Positions 1 through 7,424 are shown, counted from the first letter of the stretch. The stretch: DNA of 8,924 bases from RXIX01 sp003989075 (GCA_029780415.1 JAKOYN010000126.1:1-8924), one strand, 5' to 3'. The notes: generated from the letters alone by a model not told the origin. Numbers and translations are program-made.

Positions 1-1391
1 GCGAACGCCTGCTGCAGACGATCGGGCAGGCTATTATCAGTGCTGATATAAACACCCGTGCGCCCAGCCTCACTGGTGATCGGCGGCCAGAAATCATGCT
101 GGCTGAGACGCCGATTGGCCGCGACCGGATAAACCGGCAAGCGTTGCGGCCAATAGAAAGCGATCGCGCCGGCCAGGTGATAGCTCGGCACCATCAGGAA
201 CTGTACCGCGCCAGCCTGTTGCGCCTGTTGCGCCACGATCTGGACCGGTTCCTGCCACAGGCGCAGATCCTTGAAGGGCGCCCGCGCCAGCGACAGCCCG
301 ATCAGGCCGGGAAACAGCGCCACCGCCAGCAGCAGCACCGAGCTGGCCATGCCAGCGATCAGCAACCGCCGCCAAAGGCGTTCCAGAGCCGCAATCTGCC
401 CGGCAAACAGCACCAGCAGGCCAATATAGGCCGGCGCCGGCCAGTTCAATTGCACCTTGCTGACCGTAGCCTTGCACAGGAAAAAAGCCAGCACCGCCAG
501 CGACACACCCCACAACAGACGCTGCCCGGCCAATCGTGGCACCCGGCGCAGGCTGCGTACCAGCACCACCGCCACCAGCGGCGACAGCGCCAGCCATTGC
601 CCAGCGACAAATTCCAGCAGATCGCTCAGATTCTCCCGCCAGCCACCGCTCTCGGCGACGCCCAGCACATGGCCACGCTCGTGCTGGAACATCACCCAGT
701 CATGCCCGGCATTCCACAGCAGCACCGGACTGATCAGCAGCAGCGCCAGCAGCGCACCAATCCACGGTGGTCTACTGCACAGGATCCGCCGCCCCGGCGC
801 GCTCAGCAGCAGACCAAGGCCGAGACAGGCCGGCAGCAGACCCATGCTGAATTTAGCCAGTCCGCCCAGACCTACCGCCACACCCAGTTCGTACCAGGCA
901 TGCGGTTGCGCCCGATAAAGCGCCCGCCACGCCGCCCACAGCGCCCAGGTCCAGCAGGCGAACAGCACGCCATCGGTGGTCATCACCTGCCCGAGCGGAA
1001 AATACAGCGGCGTCGTCAAACCCAATGCCAGCGCCCACCAGCCGGCACGGCGATCGTTCCACAGCTGGCGGGCGAACAGGAACAGCAGCAGCAGGAATGC
1101 GTCGTATATCAGCCAGCCAAACAGCCGCACCTGCCATTCGCCGTGACCTAACAGCGCCGTACTCAGCGCGATCAGCCAGGCCAGCAGCGGCCCCTTGGTG
1201 GCATAGCTCCAGTCCAGGTGCTGCGACCATTCCCAATACTGCGCCTCGTCGAAATGCAGATCGAAACCGCCCGCCTCGGCGATCCAGGCACGCACCAGCG
1301 GCAAGGCCAGCAGCAGCGCCACCAGCGCTAAAAGCTCCCTGCGCTCCAGCGCGGGCATGCTGCGAGCGGGCGAAACGGCCGGCTCAGCCAT
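1..1391 (-). CDS. GT39/PMT-like GT-C membrane glycosyltransferase, 3' end cut by the window
   Basis: The frame stays open from the ATG at 1391 to the window edge (463 codons, no stop), so the C-terminus is missing. The product is very hydrophobic, with many membrane helices. It carries the GT-C layout of the PMT_2/GT39 family: a first helix at about 19-36, then FDEAQYW (47-53) with the acidic pair expected for catalysis in the first periplasmic loop, then TKGPLLAW (65-72) and MTTDGVLF (137-144). Family members move a sugar from a polyprenyl-phosphate donor to a lipid or protein acceptor on the periplasmic face. The acceptor cannot be told from sequence. The start overlaps the stop of the upstream GT2 ORF by 8 nt (ATGGCTGA), suggesting translational coupling. 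Met12 (1358) is a weaker alternative start. The GT2 partner upstream is a plausible donor synthase. Family call is firm; substrate is unknown. Confidence 0.9.
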   Translation of the reverse strand, partial: MAEPAVSPARSMPALERRELLALVALLLALPLVRAWIAEAGGFDLHFDEAQYWEWSQHLDWSYATKGPLLAWLIALSTALLGHGEWQVRLFGWLIYDAFLLLLFLFARQLWNDRRAGWWALALGLTTPLYFPLGQVMTTDGVLFACWTWALWAAWRALYRAQPHAWYELGVAVGLGGLAKFSMGLLPACLGLGLLLSAPGRRILCSRPPWIGALLALLLISPVLLWNAGHDWVMFQHERGHVLGVAESGGWRENLSDLLEFVAGQWLALSPLVAVVLVRSLRRVPRLAGQRLLWGVSLAVLAFFLCKATVSKVQLNWPAPAYIGLLVLFAGQIAALERLWRRLLIAGMASSVLLLAVALFPGLIGLSLARAPFKDLRLWQEPVQIVAQQAQQAGAVQFLMVPSYHLAGAIAFYWPQRLPVYPVAANRRLSQHDFWPPITSEAGRTGVYISTDNSLPDRLQQAF

Positions 1392-3144
1392 GCGCCACGC
1401 ACCAGCCCGCCTCGGCATCCGCTCCGTCACTGCCGATGGTGCGAATCACATACGGCCGGCTGGCGCTGGAGGCGAAATAGGTGCGGGTGATCAGTTCGCT
1501 GAGCACGCCGGTGGTGAGAAACTGCACCCCCATCAGCACCAGCAGCACCGCCACCAGCAGCAGCGGCCGGGTACCGATATTGGCGCCGAGCAGCAGCTTC
1601 TGCGCGAACAGCCAGCCCAGCAGCAGCGTCCCCAGACCCCCACTGACCAGACCGATGCGGCCAAAGAAATGCCCCGGCCGGGTCAGGAAGCGCAGGAAGA
1701 AATACACCGACAGCAGATCGACCAGCACGCGGAAGGTGCGGCTGATGCCGTACTTGGATTCACCATGCATGCGGGCGCGGTGATTGACCACGTCCTCGCG
1801 AATGCGCTGCGGCGCGGTGCGCACCGACATCCAGGCCGGAATGAAACGGTGCATCTCACCGTACAGGCGCACTTCCTTGATGACCGTTGCCCGATAGACC
1901 TTGAGACTGCAGCCGTAGTCGTGCAGACGCACCTGGGTAATGTTGCCAATCAGGCGGTTGGCAATCCGCGACGGAATGGTGCGCAGCCAGACGTTATCCT
2001 GACGGTTGCGCCGCCAGCCCACCACCAGATCGAGATCCTCACTCAGCAGCCGCCCGACCAGACGCGGAATATCGGCCGGATCGTTCTGCAGATCGCCATC
2101 CAGAGTAGCGATCACTTCGCCGCGTGCGGCATCGATGCCGGCCTGCATGGCGGCGGTCTGGCCAAAATTGCGCTGCAATTCCAGCACGCGCACATGCCGG
2201 CCCCAGCGGCTGGCCGCGTCGCGCAGCCGCTCGTGCGTGCCGTCACTGCTGCCATCATCGACCACGATCAATTCCCAGGGCATCGGGTAATCGGCCAGCG
2301 CGGCATGAATGCCGGCCAGCAGCGGTTCGACATTGTCCTGTTCGTTGTAAAGCGGCACCACCAGCGACAGACGATGCGGCGCCAGCGCGGCGGGTGAAAT
2401 TGGTTCTGCATTCATGGACGGCATACCGGAAAAGACAGGAGGGGAAAGGCCATGGCCCGCGCCCTTCGACCCTTCGACAGGCTCAGGGCGAACGGATATT
2501 TCCGTTCGTCCTGAGCTAGTCGAAGGATGAACGGAGTTAGTGAGATGCCCTTCGACAGGCTCAGGGCTCAGGCCCGCGCCGACAAAGGCCGGCAGGCCCC
2601 AGGCCCGGCGATAGCGGATGGCCAGCCAGGCAGCCAGCGTGCCCAGCGCCAGACCGATCAGGGCACCGGCCAGCACCTGACTTGGGTAGTGCTTGCCCAG
2701 ATAAATCCGCGATAGCCCCACCAGCACGGCCAAGGCGACCAGGCCGAGCCGCCAGCGCCGCCACGGCAGGGTCCACAGCACGAATACCGCCGCTGCGGTG
2801 AAATTCAGGGCATGGTTGGACGGCATGCCGTTGGGCTTATCACCACAGCGGCGCACCACGCCACCGCCGAGGGCGCGCAACTGCTCGAATATCGCCTGGC
2901 AGGGGCGCGGCATAGCGAACAGATCCTTGAGCAGGTGGCCGAGCAGGTCGCCAACCGTAATGGTCAGCAGCAGCACCAGGAATAGCCGGGCGCCGGCGCG
3001 GCCTTCGCGGCGACTGCAGTCGTAGAGCAGCAGCAGCGCCAGCGGATAGGTGAACTCGGGACGCTGCGACACCCACCAGAACAGGCCATCGAACAGCGCA
3101 TTTCCCCAGCCCTGATTGATCCACAGCAATATGTGTTCATCCAT
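1384..3144 (-). CDS. PAP2 phosphatase fused in frame to a DPM1/ArnC-like GT2 polyprenyl-phosphate glycosyltransferase
   Basis: One uninterrupted 586-aa ORF holds two enzymes. Residues 1-182 are a PAP2 membrane phosphatase: KDLFAMPRP (73-81), MPSNHA (107-112, Asn where PSGH is usual) and SRIYLGKHY (145-153), among several helices. Residues about 190-236 are a low-complexity linker made by dispersed repeats (two PEPVEG units). Residues about 244-586 are a GT2 enzyme: VVPLYNEQDN (262-271), VVDDGSSDGT (294-303), TLDGDLQNDP (347-356, DxD-type metal site) and two C-terminal helices (about 494-518 and 526-552), as in enzymes that load a sugar onto undecaprenyl phosphate. The start at 3144 overlaps the upstream stop by 8 nt (ATGGATGA); in-frame codons up to 3201 lie inside the upstream gene. 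A separate GT2 start at Met244 (2415) or Met241 (2424) is possible, but neither has a visible Shine-Dalgarno. Domain calls are firm; whether one polypeptide is made is an inference. Confidence 0.88.
   Translation of the reverse strand: MDEHILLWINQGWGNALFDGLFWWVSQRPEFTYPLALLLLYDCSRREGRAGARLFLVLLLTITVGDLLGHLLKDLFAMPRPCQAIFEQLRALGGGVVRRCGDKPNGMPSNHALNFTAAAVFVLWTLPWRRWRLGLVALAVLVGLSRIYLGKHYPSQVLAGALIGLALGTLAAWLAIRYRRAWGLPAFVGAGLSPEPVEGHLTNSVHPSTSSGRTEISVRPEPVEGSKGAGHGLSPPVFSGMPSMNAEPISPAALAPHRLSLVVPLYNEQDNVEPLLAGIHAALADYPMPWELIVVDDGSSDGTHERLRDAASRWGRHVRVLELQRNFGQTAAMQAGIDAARGEVIATLDGDLQNDPADIPRLVGRLLSEDLDLVVGWRRNRQDNVWLRTIPSRIANRLIGNITQVRLHDYGCSLKVYRATVIKEVRLYGEMHRFIPAWMSVRTAPQRIREDVVNHRARMHGESKYGISRTFRVLVDLLSVYFFLRFLTRPGHFFGRIGLVSGGLGTLLLGWLFAQKLLLGANIGTRPLLLVAVLLVLMGVQFLTTGVLSELITRTYFASSASRPYVIRTIGSDGADAEAGWCVAHG
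2471..2526. repeat. Imperfect palindromic repeat (REP-like) inside coding sequence
   Basis: The left arm at 2471-2495 (CCTTCGACAGGCTCAGGGCG, then AACGG) and the right arm at 2502-2526 are reverse complements at 22 of 25 positions, with a 6-nt AT-rich spacer. A truncated further copy (CCTTCGAC, 2463-2470) precedes it. Read on the minus strand in the frame of the flanking genes it encodes the Arg-Pro-Glu-Pro-Val-Glu-Gly type of peptide. Sequences of this kind are scattered in GC-rich proteobacterial genomes, usually between genes. Here the repeat lies between the PAP2 and GT2 domains without breaking the frame. Confidence 0.85.
2549..2567. repeat. Third, partial copy of the same repeat
   Basis: These 19 nt (CCTTCGACAGGCTCAGGGC) are identical to the first 19 nt of the left arm at 2471 and in the same orientation. 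On the minus strand they encode the first PEPVEG unit, just after the last PAP2 helix. With the palindrome at 2471-2526 this makes a cluster of about 105 bp that forms almost the whole interdomain linker. Confidence 0.85.
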
Positions 3145-4072
3145 GGTGCAGCATCCCGGCGGTTGGCACGTCGTGGCGCAAGGCCAGTGCCAGCGCGCCA
3201 CCCGCCAGCGACAGACCGAGCATGAACAGATGCAGATTCACCGCCGCCATCAGCGCCTGCGCTGCGGGCACGCCAAAAGGCAGCAGCGCCGCCATCACCC
3301 CGGCCTCATAGGTACCGGCACCGGCGACGCCATGCACCGGCAGCACGCTGGTCAGATCGCCACCGATGGCACCGAGCAGCGCCACCGCCGGCGACAACAG
3401 CGGCGCGAACAGAATCAGAATCCAGGCGAACACCGCCAGCTTGACCACCCAGTTGAACAGGGTCCAGAACCAGGCGCGCATCAGTGCCACTGGAGTGCGC
3501 GGCAGGCCGGTGCGCGCCTGTGCCAGCCGTGCCCGCCAGTGCTCGGGCAGACGCCTGGCCACGCGCGGCAACAGCCGTTCCTGCACCGTTAGCAGCAGCC
3601 AGGGCAGTGCCAGCCAGGCAACGGCCAGCGGCGCGAGCCACCCGGCCGGCAACCAGTGATCACCGATCGCCATCAGGGCAATCAGGCCCAGCGCATACAG
3701 GTCCATCAGGCGAAACCATAGCAACGCCGCCAGCGAGCGCGGCAGCGGCACGGCGAAATAGCGGTGCAGCAGCAGCGGAAAGGACAGTTCGCCGCTGCGC
3801 ATCGGTAACAGGTTATTCAGCAGGTTATGCAACAGGGTCAGCTTCAGGCAGGCGCCCAGACCACCGGCGGTGGCGGGCAGGAAATAATCATACAGGCGCA
3901 GGGTCCGCGCCAGATAGCTAAGCAGGGTCAGGACCGCCGCCAGCGCCAGCGCCAGCGGATCCAGGCTGCGCCACGGTGCCAGCAGTTGCGGCCAGCCGAT
4001 GCTCCATTGCACCGCCGCCAACACCGTCAGCAACAGCGCCACGCCGAGCGCCAGCCGGGCATGTGTGCTCAT
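3137..4072 (-). CDS. UPF0104/YbhN-like membrane protein (MprF flippase-like domain family)
   Basis: A 311-aa polytopic membrane protein of the lysylphosphatidylglycerol-synthase transmembrane family (the group of YbhN, archaeal AglD and the MprF flippase domain). Two conserved stretches support this: HNLLNNLLPMRSGELSFP (82-99), and near the C-terminus VLPVHGVAGAGTYEAG (243-258), the Gly-rich segment with an acidic residue. Length matches the stand-alone family; no soluble aminoacyl-transferase domain is attached. I chose the ATG at 4072 because it lies one nucleotide after the stop of the upstream PAP2 gene (TGAGATG) and has GGAG about 10 nt upstream; the longer frame to 4186 only shadows that gene. 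In MprF this domain flips a lipid across the inner membrane, so flipping of a lipid-linked sugar here is plausible but inferred. Family call is firm; function is not. Confidence 0.88.
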   Translation of the reverse strand: MSTHARLALGVALLLTVLAAVQWSIGWPQLLAPWRSLDPLALALAAVLTLLSYLARTLRLYDYFLPATAGGLGACLKLTLLHNLLNNLLPMRSGELSFPLLLHRYFAVPLPRSLAALLWFRLMDLYALGLIALMAIGDHWLPAGWLAPLAVAWLALPWLLLTVQERLLPRVARRLPEHWRARLAQARTGLPRTPVALMRAWFWTLFNWVVKLAVFAWILILFAPLLSPAVALLGAIGGDLTSVLPVHGVAGAGTYEAGVMAALLPFGVPAAQALMAAVNLHLFMLGLSLAGGALALALRHDVPTAGMLHHG

Positions 4073-4073
4073 C

Positions 4074-4886
4074 TCAGCACTGCTCCGCAGCAGCGCCCCA
4101 GCGCGCCACGCAGAACTGATAACCGGCCAGGCCCAGCGCCAGCAGGGCGATGATGCGCCGCCCCGGATCGGTCTGCGGATAGCCACTGTGGTAATGGATC
4201 AGCGCTGTCAGCGCGCAGGCGGTCAGCAGCAGCGTCAGCGTGGTTCGACCGGCGGCGGTTTCGCCCCAGCGCCAGCGCCGCGCCCAGAGGCTGCCCAGCA
4301 CCGCCGCCAGCCAGCCAATGGCCGCGCCGGCCAGCACATCCAGCGGCCAGTGCACACCGACCACGATCCGCGACAGGCTGACCAGCAGCGCCAACGTCAA
4401 CAGCAGCGGCGCCCAGTAGCGGCGCGCGTCAGCCGGCATCCACAGTATCACCACACCGATCATGGTGAAGATGGTCGCAGCATGTCCGGAGGGAAACGCC
4501 GCGCTGCTGCGCAAGGGGCCGCCGATCAGATGCAGCTGCCCGGCTGGAAACACATGTGAAGGCCGCATCACCAGCAGACCATGCTTCAGGCCCTGCACGG
4601 CCACAGCAGCCAGCACCCCGGCCAGCACCCCAGCCCAGATCAGCTCCGGCCGCACCCGCACCAGCGGCAGGCACAACGTCAGCACCATCAGGGTATCGCC
4701 GCACAGAGTCACATAAGCCCACAGGGTAGCGTGACCGTGCGCGGCGAGCTGATGCCCGGCCCAGAACAGCGACTGATTAGCCTGTAGCAGCCACACCGCC
4801 AGTGCCAGGGTCAGCGCGGCTAGCGGCACATCCCAGTACCAGGCATTCCAGGCGCTCGGCCGCCGGATGCGCTTCGATCGTTTCAA
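4074..4886 (-). CDS. PAP2-superfamily membrane phosphatase (TTG start)
   Basis: A 270-aa integral membrane protein with a complete PAP2 active-site signature: K101 to RP at 108-109 (KHGLLVMRP), PSGH at 132-135, and SRIVVGVHW at 172-180 with the catalytic His at 179. The family removes phosphate from lipid substrates such as undecaprenyl pyrophosphate, phosphatidate or lipid A, usually on the periplasmic side. Which substrate applies here is not visible. The start codon is TTG, overlapping the TGA stop of the ArnT-like gene (TTGA, 4883-4886). No ATG lies near the N-terminus and no good Shine-Dalgarno is visible, so expression probably depends on re-initiation by ribosomes finishing the upstream gene. 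Its own stop is one base before the next start. A second PAP2 domain occurs two ORFs further on, with a variant PSNH motif. Confidence 0.92.
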   Translation of the reverse strand: MKRSKRIRRPSAWNAWYWDVPLAALTLALAVWLLQANQSLFWAGHQLAAHGHATLWAYVTLCGDTLMVLTLCLPLVRVRPELIWAGVLAGVLAAVAVQGLKHGLLVMRPSHVFPAGQLHLIGGPLRSSAAFPSGHAATIFTMIGVVILWMPADARRYWAPLLLTLALLVSLSRIVVGVHWPLDVLAGAAIGWLAAVLGSLWARRWRWGETAAGRTTLTLLLTACALTALIHYHSGYPQTDPGRRIIALLALGLAGYQFCVARWGAAAEQC

Positions 4887-6541
4887 GGTTGCAATTCCGG
4901 GTTCGGGGTCATCAACTCCCCTCGTCCTCCGGGAGTGGGGTTCGGAGTGAGGGCGTCATGGCTGGAAGCATCAGGCTCCTCCATGCGTACCAGTGCAATC
5001 CCGTGCGCCGCATAGCGCACTGCATGCGGACCCAGTGCCGCCAGTGCCGTCTGCCGGGTCAGCACCAGGTCACCCGGCCGGGGTTCGCGCCGCTCGACGA
5101 TCCGGCCACTGTAGACGCTGAAGCTGGGCAGGTTCAGCCGCCACATCACCAGCGGCGGCGCGCCCGGTTCGGCACTAGCCAGAAGACCGGCTGCCTTGAC
5201 CGGCTGTTGCCGCACCGCCGCCACTGCTGGCAGCACCAGCGCCGACAGCACGGCACTGAGCAGCACACCGCTGAGCAGCAGCTTCAGCGCTATGGGAATA
5301 TGTCGCTCGCGCATGAAATAACCGGTCAGCGCCAGCAATGCCAGCAACAGCAGATAATAGGCTGGGGGAAAATCCAGACCGGCCAGTTGTGCCTGCACCA
5401 GCGCATCCTTGACCCGTGGCATAACCAGCGTCAGCGCGCCGGGCAGGACCAGCAGCAGCAGCAACACCAACGCCTGGGGCAGCAGCAGCCAGCTGGCCGG
5501 GCCGGATTCCTGCCTGTCCAGCTCCGCCGCCATCAGCACGAACAGCCCGCTGCAGCCATAGAGCAGGTAATGCGGCAGCTTGGTCGCTGCCAGACTGAAC
5601 AGCAGGAACACCAGCCCGAACCACAGCAGCAGGTAACGGCCCAGCGGCGTGCGCCACTGTTCGCGGGCATGGGCCAGCGTGCGCAGCAGCAGCGTGGTAT
5701 GGGGCAGCACTGCGACCAGCAGCACCGGCATGTAATACCACCAGCCGCCGCCATGCCCGTCCAGCGGCTGCTGCAAGCGGTCCAGATTGTGGCGCAGGAA
5801 AAAGCCCTGCAAAAAACCATCGCCCTCGCGCAGGAACTGCAGCAGATACCAGGGCGCAGCGATGATCAGGAACAGCATCCAGGCGCGGCCCTCGGCGAGC
5901 AGGCCCAGCCAGACGCGCCACTCGCCACGGCTGGCGCAATACAGCAGGCTGACCCCGGCGGGAATCGCCACCGCTACCGGCCCCTTGGTCAGAAAGCCCA
6001 GCCCCATCGCCAGCGCTGCCGCATACAGCCAGATACGCCGCCCTTCGCGCAGATACAGGTACAGCGCCAGTACGCTGCCCGCCAGCAGCATATTCAACAG
6101 GGCATCGGCGGTCGCCGCCTTGCCGATCACCGTCACCGCCAGGCTGCTGGCCAGCAGAATGGCGGCGTACAAACCCTGACGACTGTTGACCACGCGATGC
6201 GTGAAGCCCAGCAACAGCAGGGTCCAGGCACTGGCGGCCAATGCCGAGGGCATACGAAAGGCCCCTTCACTTGGACCCAGCAGCGCCACGCTGGCCGCCT
6301 GCAGCCAGTAGATCAGGATCGGCTTGTCATAGCGCGGTTGACCGTTCAGGTAAGTGGACAGGAAATCGTCGCGCAGGAACATTTCGCGGGTGGCCTGACT
6401 GAAGGCGCCCTCGTCGAGATCAAACAGCGGCACCGCGTCCAACTGGTAGAAAAAGCCGGTAAACAGGGCCAGAGCCAGCAGCAGATACAGCAGGCGCTCG
6501 CTGGCCAGGGCAGCGGCAAGGCGGGTACTGGGCGGAGACAT
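4883..6541 (-). CDS. ArnT-like GT-C (PMT-family) membrane glycosyltransferase
   Basis: A 552-aa membrane glycosyltransferase resembling ArnT, the lipid A 4-amino-4-deoxyarabinose transferase. Features in order: a first helix at about 17-34; DLDEGAFSQATREM (41-54) with the catalytic-type Asp/Glu pair; RYDKPILIYW (70-79); LTKGP (184-188); many helices; and KLPHYLLY (321-328). The soluble C-terminal part (about 440-525) ends in a repeat-derived tail (about 529-552). Family members take a sugar from undecaprenyl phosphate and transfer it to lipid A or another periplasmic acceptor. True arn operons carry arnBCADEF; none of the aminoarabinose biosynthesis genes is visible here, so I do not assign arnT. 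The start at 6541 is the only early ATG, though its Shine-Dalgarno is weak. It opens the five-gene overlapping set running to the left edge. Confidence 0.92.
   Translation of the reverse strand: MSPPSTRLAAALASERLLYLLLALALFTGFFYQLDAVPLFDLDEGAFSQATREMFLRDDFLSTYLNGQPRYDKPILIYWLQAASVALLGPSEGAFRMPSALAASAWTLLLLGFTHRVVNSRQGLYAAILLASSLAVTVIGKAATADALLNMLLAGSVLALYLYLREGRRIWLYAAALAMGLGFLTKGPVAVAIPAGVSLLYCASRGEWRVWLGLLAEGRAWMLFLIIAAPWYLLQFLREGDGFLQGFFLRHNLDRLQQPLDGHGGGWWYYMPVLLVAVLPHTTLLLRTLAHAREQWRTPLGRYLLLWFGLVFLLFSLAATKLPHYLLYGCSGLFVLMAAELDRQESGPASWLLLPQALVLLLLLVLPGALTLVMPRVKDALVQAQLAGLDFPPAYYLLLLALLALTGYFMRERHIPIALKLLLSGVLLSAVLSALVLPAVAAVRQQPVKAAGLLASAEPGAPPLVMWRLNLPSFSVYSGRIVERREPRPGDLVLTRQTALAALGPHAVRYAAHGIALVRMEEPDASSHDALTPNPTPGGRGELMTPNPELQP
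4897..4951. repeat. Intergenic-type repeat absorbed into the 3' end of the ArnT-like gene
   Basis: GGGTTCGGGGT (4899-4909) and GGGTTCGGAGT (4938-4948) are direct repeats matching at 10 of 11 positions, with a partly self-complementary core between them (ACTCCC/GGGAGT). On the minus strand they encode LTPNP and MTPNP around a PGGRGE stretch. I recognise this peptide pattern as the translation of a common proteobacterial intergenic repeat. It ends 11 bp before the PAP2 start codon. Confidence 0.6.
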
Positions 6542-6565
6542 GGCGCAGGTTCTGGCTCGGGCAGC

Positions 6566-6592
6566 AGGGGCGGACTGACGCGCGCCGCCCCT
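6566..6592 (-). terminator. Hairpin after the DUF3108 stop codon, no U-tract
   Basis: AGGGGCGG (6566-6573) and CCGCCCCT (6585-6592) form an 8-bp GC-rich stem with an 11-nt loop. The stem begins inside the DUF3108 stop codon and sits 24 nt before the ArnT-like start. No run of T follows on the minus strand, so it is not a textbook intrinsic terminator. It could attenuate transcription into, or protect the message of, the glycosyltransferase set. Confidence 0.35.
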
Positions 6593-7326
6593 CAGCGGCT
6601 GCTGCGCTCGATAGCGCGAATCTCCATGCGCAACTCTTCCTTGTCGTTCTTGTGCTGGGCAACCCGCACCGGCAGATAGTGCTGATCCGGAGCAAACCAG
6701 AAGGTGGTGTTGCGGCTCTTGCCGGGCGTGTACTGGTTAATGCGTACCGTGCGCAAGCGGCCCAGTGGCGTATCCAGCCATTCTTCGCCCAGCGTGCGAA
6801 TCTGGTAGGTCTTGATGCGGGTGGCATCAATCAGGGTGTACTGCTCGGGCAACTGACCGCGCTGCAAATCGATCATCACCGCCAGATTCAGGCTCAGCGG
6901 GTCCAGCACGCCGGGCGTCAGCGGCAGTTCCACCTGCGTTTCATGATCACGGGCCTGGATGCGCCCGGCCGACCAGTCAAAATCCAGTTGCAGGGTGCCG
7001 GCGCGCTTGCCGGTCTCGGTCTGCCGCTGATAGTGCAAGGGCCGCACCTGATGATCGCGAATCTCGCCGCTGACCTGTTCCTGGATCTGGCCGGCGACCA
7101 GCGTCGCCAGACCGCTCGGACGCACATCGGAACGCATCGTGTACCCCTGAGCGCCCGTCGCGTCCAGGCGCATCACCGCCTCGCCCAGCGCAAAGCCGGA
7201 CGCATAAACCTCGTAACGGGCGACAAAGGGCGCGACCGGCAATTCGCCAGCCTGCGTGACGGACAGCGCCGCGCCCGCCAATACACCAGCCAGCACAACG
7301 CGATACAACAGGGAAAGGTGGTTCAT
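6592..7326 (-). CDS. Exported DUF3108-domain protein
   Basis: A 244-aa protein with a clear N-terminal signal peptide: basic start (MNHLSLLYR), hydrophobic core (VVLAGVLAGAALSV), likely cleavage after TQA at residue 26. The mature part is predicted beta-rich and matches DUF3108 in pattern: ARYEVYASGFALGEAVM near the N-terminus, then a mid-region on release of the protein's ligand-free core, LDPLSLNLAV, and a C-terminal WFAPDQHYLPVRVA segment. The family is common in gamma- and betaproteobacterial envelopes; its function is unknown. I prefer the ATG at 7326 over the upstream ATG at 7374 because it begins a proper signal peptide and has GAGG about 11 nt upstream; the ATG at 7335 lies too close to that site. 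It is 50 bp upstream of the ArnT-like gene and may be co-transcribed with it. Start choice is fairly sure; a role in the glycan pathway is not shown. Confidence 0.88.
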   Translation of the reverse strand: MNHLSLLYRVVLAGVLAGAALSVTQAGELPVAPFVARYEVYASGFALGEAVMRLDATGAQGYTMRSDVRPSGLATLVAGQIQEQVSGEIRDHQVRPLHYQRQTETGKRAGTLQLDFDWSAGRIQARDHETQVELPLTPGVLDPLSLNLAVMIDLQRGQLPEQYTLIDATRIKTYQIRTLGEEWLDTPLGRLRTVRINQYTPGKSRNTTFWFAPDQHYLPVRVAQHKNDKEELRMEIRAIERSSR

Positions 7327-7385
7327 GCGGAACATATCCTCGGCCAGCCAGAGTCGAAGCCAGGCATGCCGCATGATAGAGCATT

Positions 7386-7419
7386 TCCGGCAAGCGCGGA
7401 CACAATCGCCCGCGCCGGA
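7386..7419 (-). terminator. Inverted repeat between the 73-aa ORF and the DUF3108 gene
   Basis: TCCGGC (7386-7391) pairs with GCCGGA (7414-7419), or alternatively GCGCGG (7394-7399) with CCGCGC (7410-7415) with the outer bases still pairing around a bulge. It starts 5 nt past the stop of the small gene. No T-tract follows on the minus strand, so termination here is only a possibility; it marks a likely boundary between transcription units. Confidence 0.35.
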
Positions 7420-7424
7420 CGGGT

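Noticed and set aside
96..1151. A 351-codon plus-strand open frame, with others at 1025-1480 and 1357-2397
   Set aside because: They are Gln/Arg/Pro-rich antisense shadows of the GT39-like and GT2 genes, which show real family motifs on the minus strand.
853..1236. Minus-strand frames at 853-1236 and 94-597 as separate genes
   Set aside because: They are out of frame with the GT39-like reading frame that is open from 1391 to the window edge and carries the family motifs.
2561..2776. A frameshift or pseudogene between PAP2 and GT2
   Set aside because: The frame is unbroken through the repeats and both domains keep their catalytic motifs, so it reads as an intact fused gene rather than a broken one.
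4883..6541. Naming the gene arnT and the set an arn operon
   Set aside because: No arnA, arnB, arnD, arnE or arnF gene is visible, and GT-C relatives of ArnT transfer other sugars.
4802..6679. A 625-codon open frame on the plus strand
   Set aside because: It is antisense to the well-supported ArnT-like gene, is very rich in Gln, Arg and His with no domain motif, and follows from codon bias of a GC-rich, Leu/Ala-rich membrane gene on the other strand.
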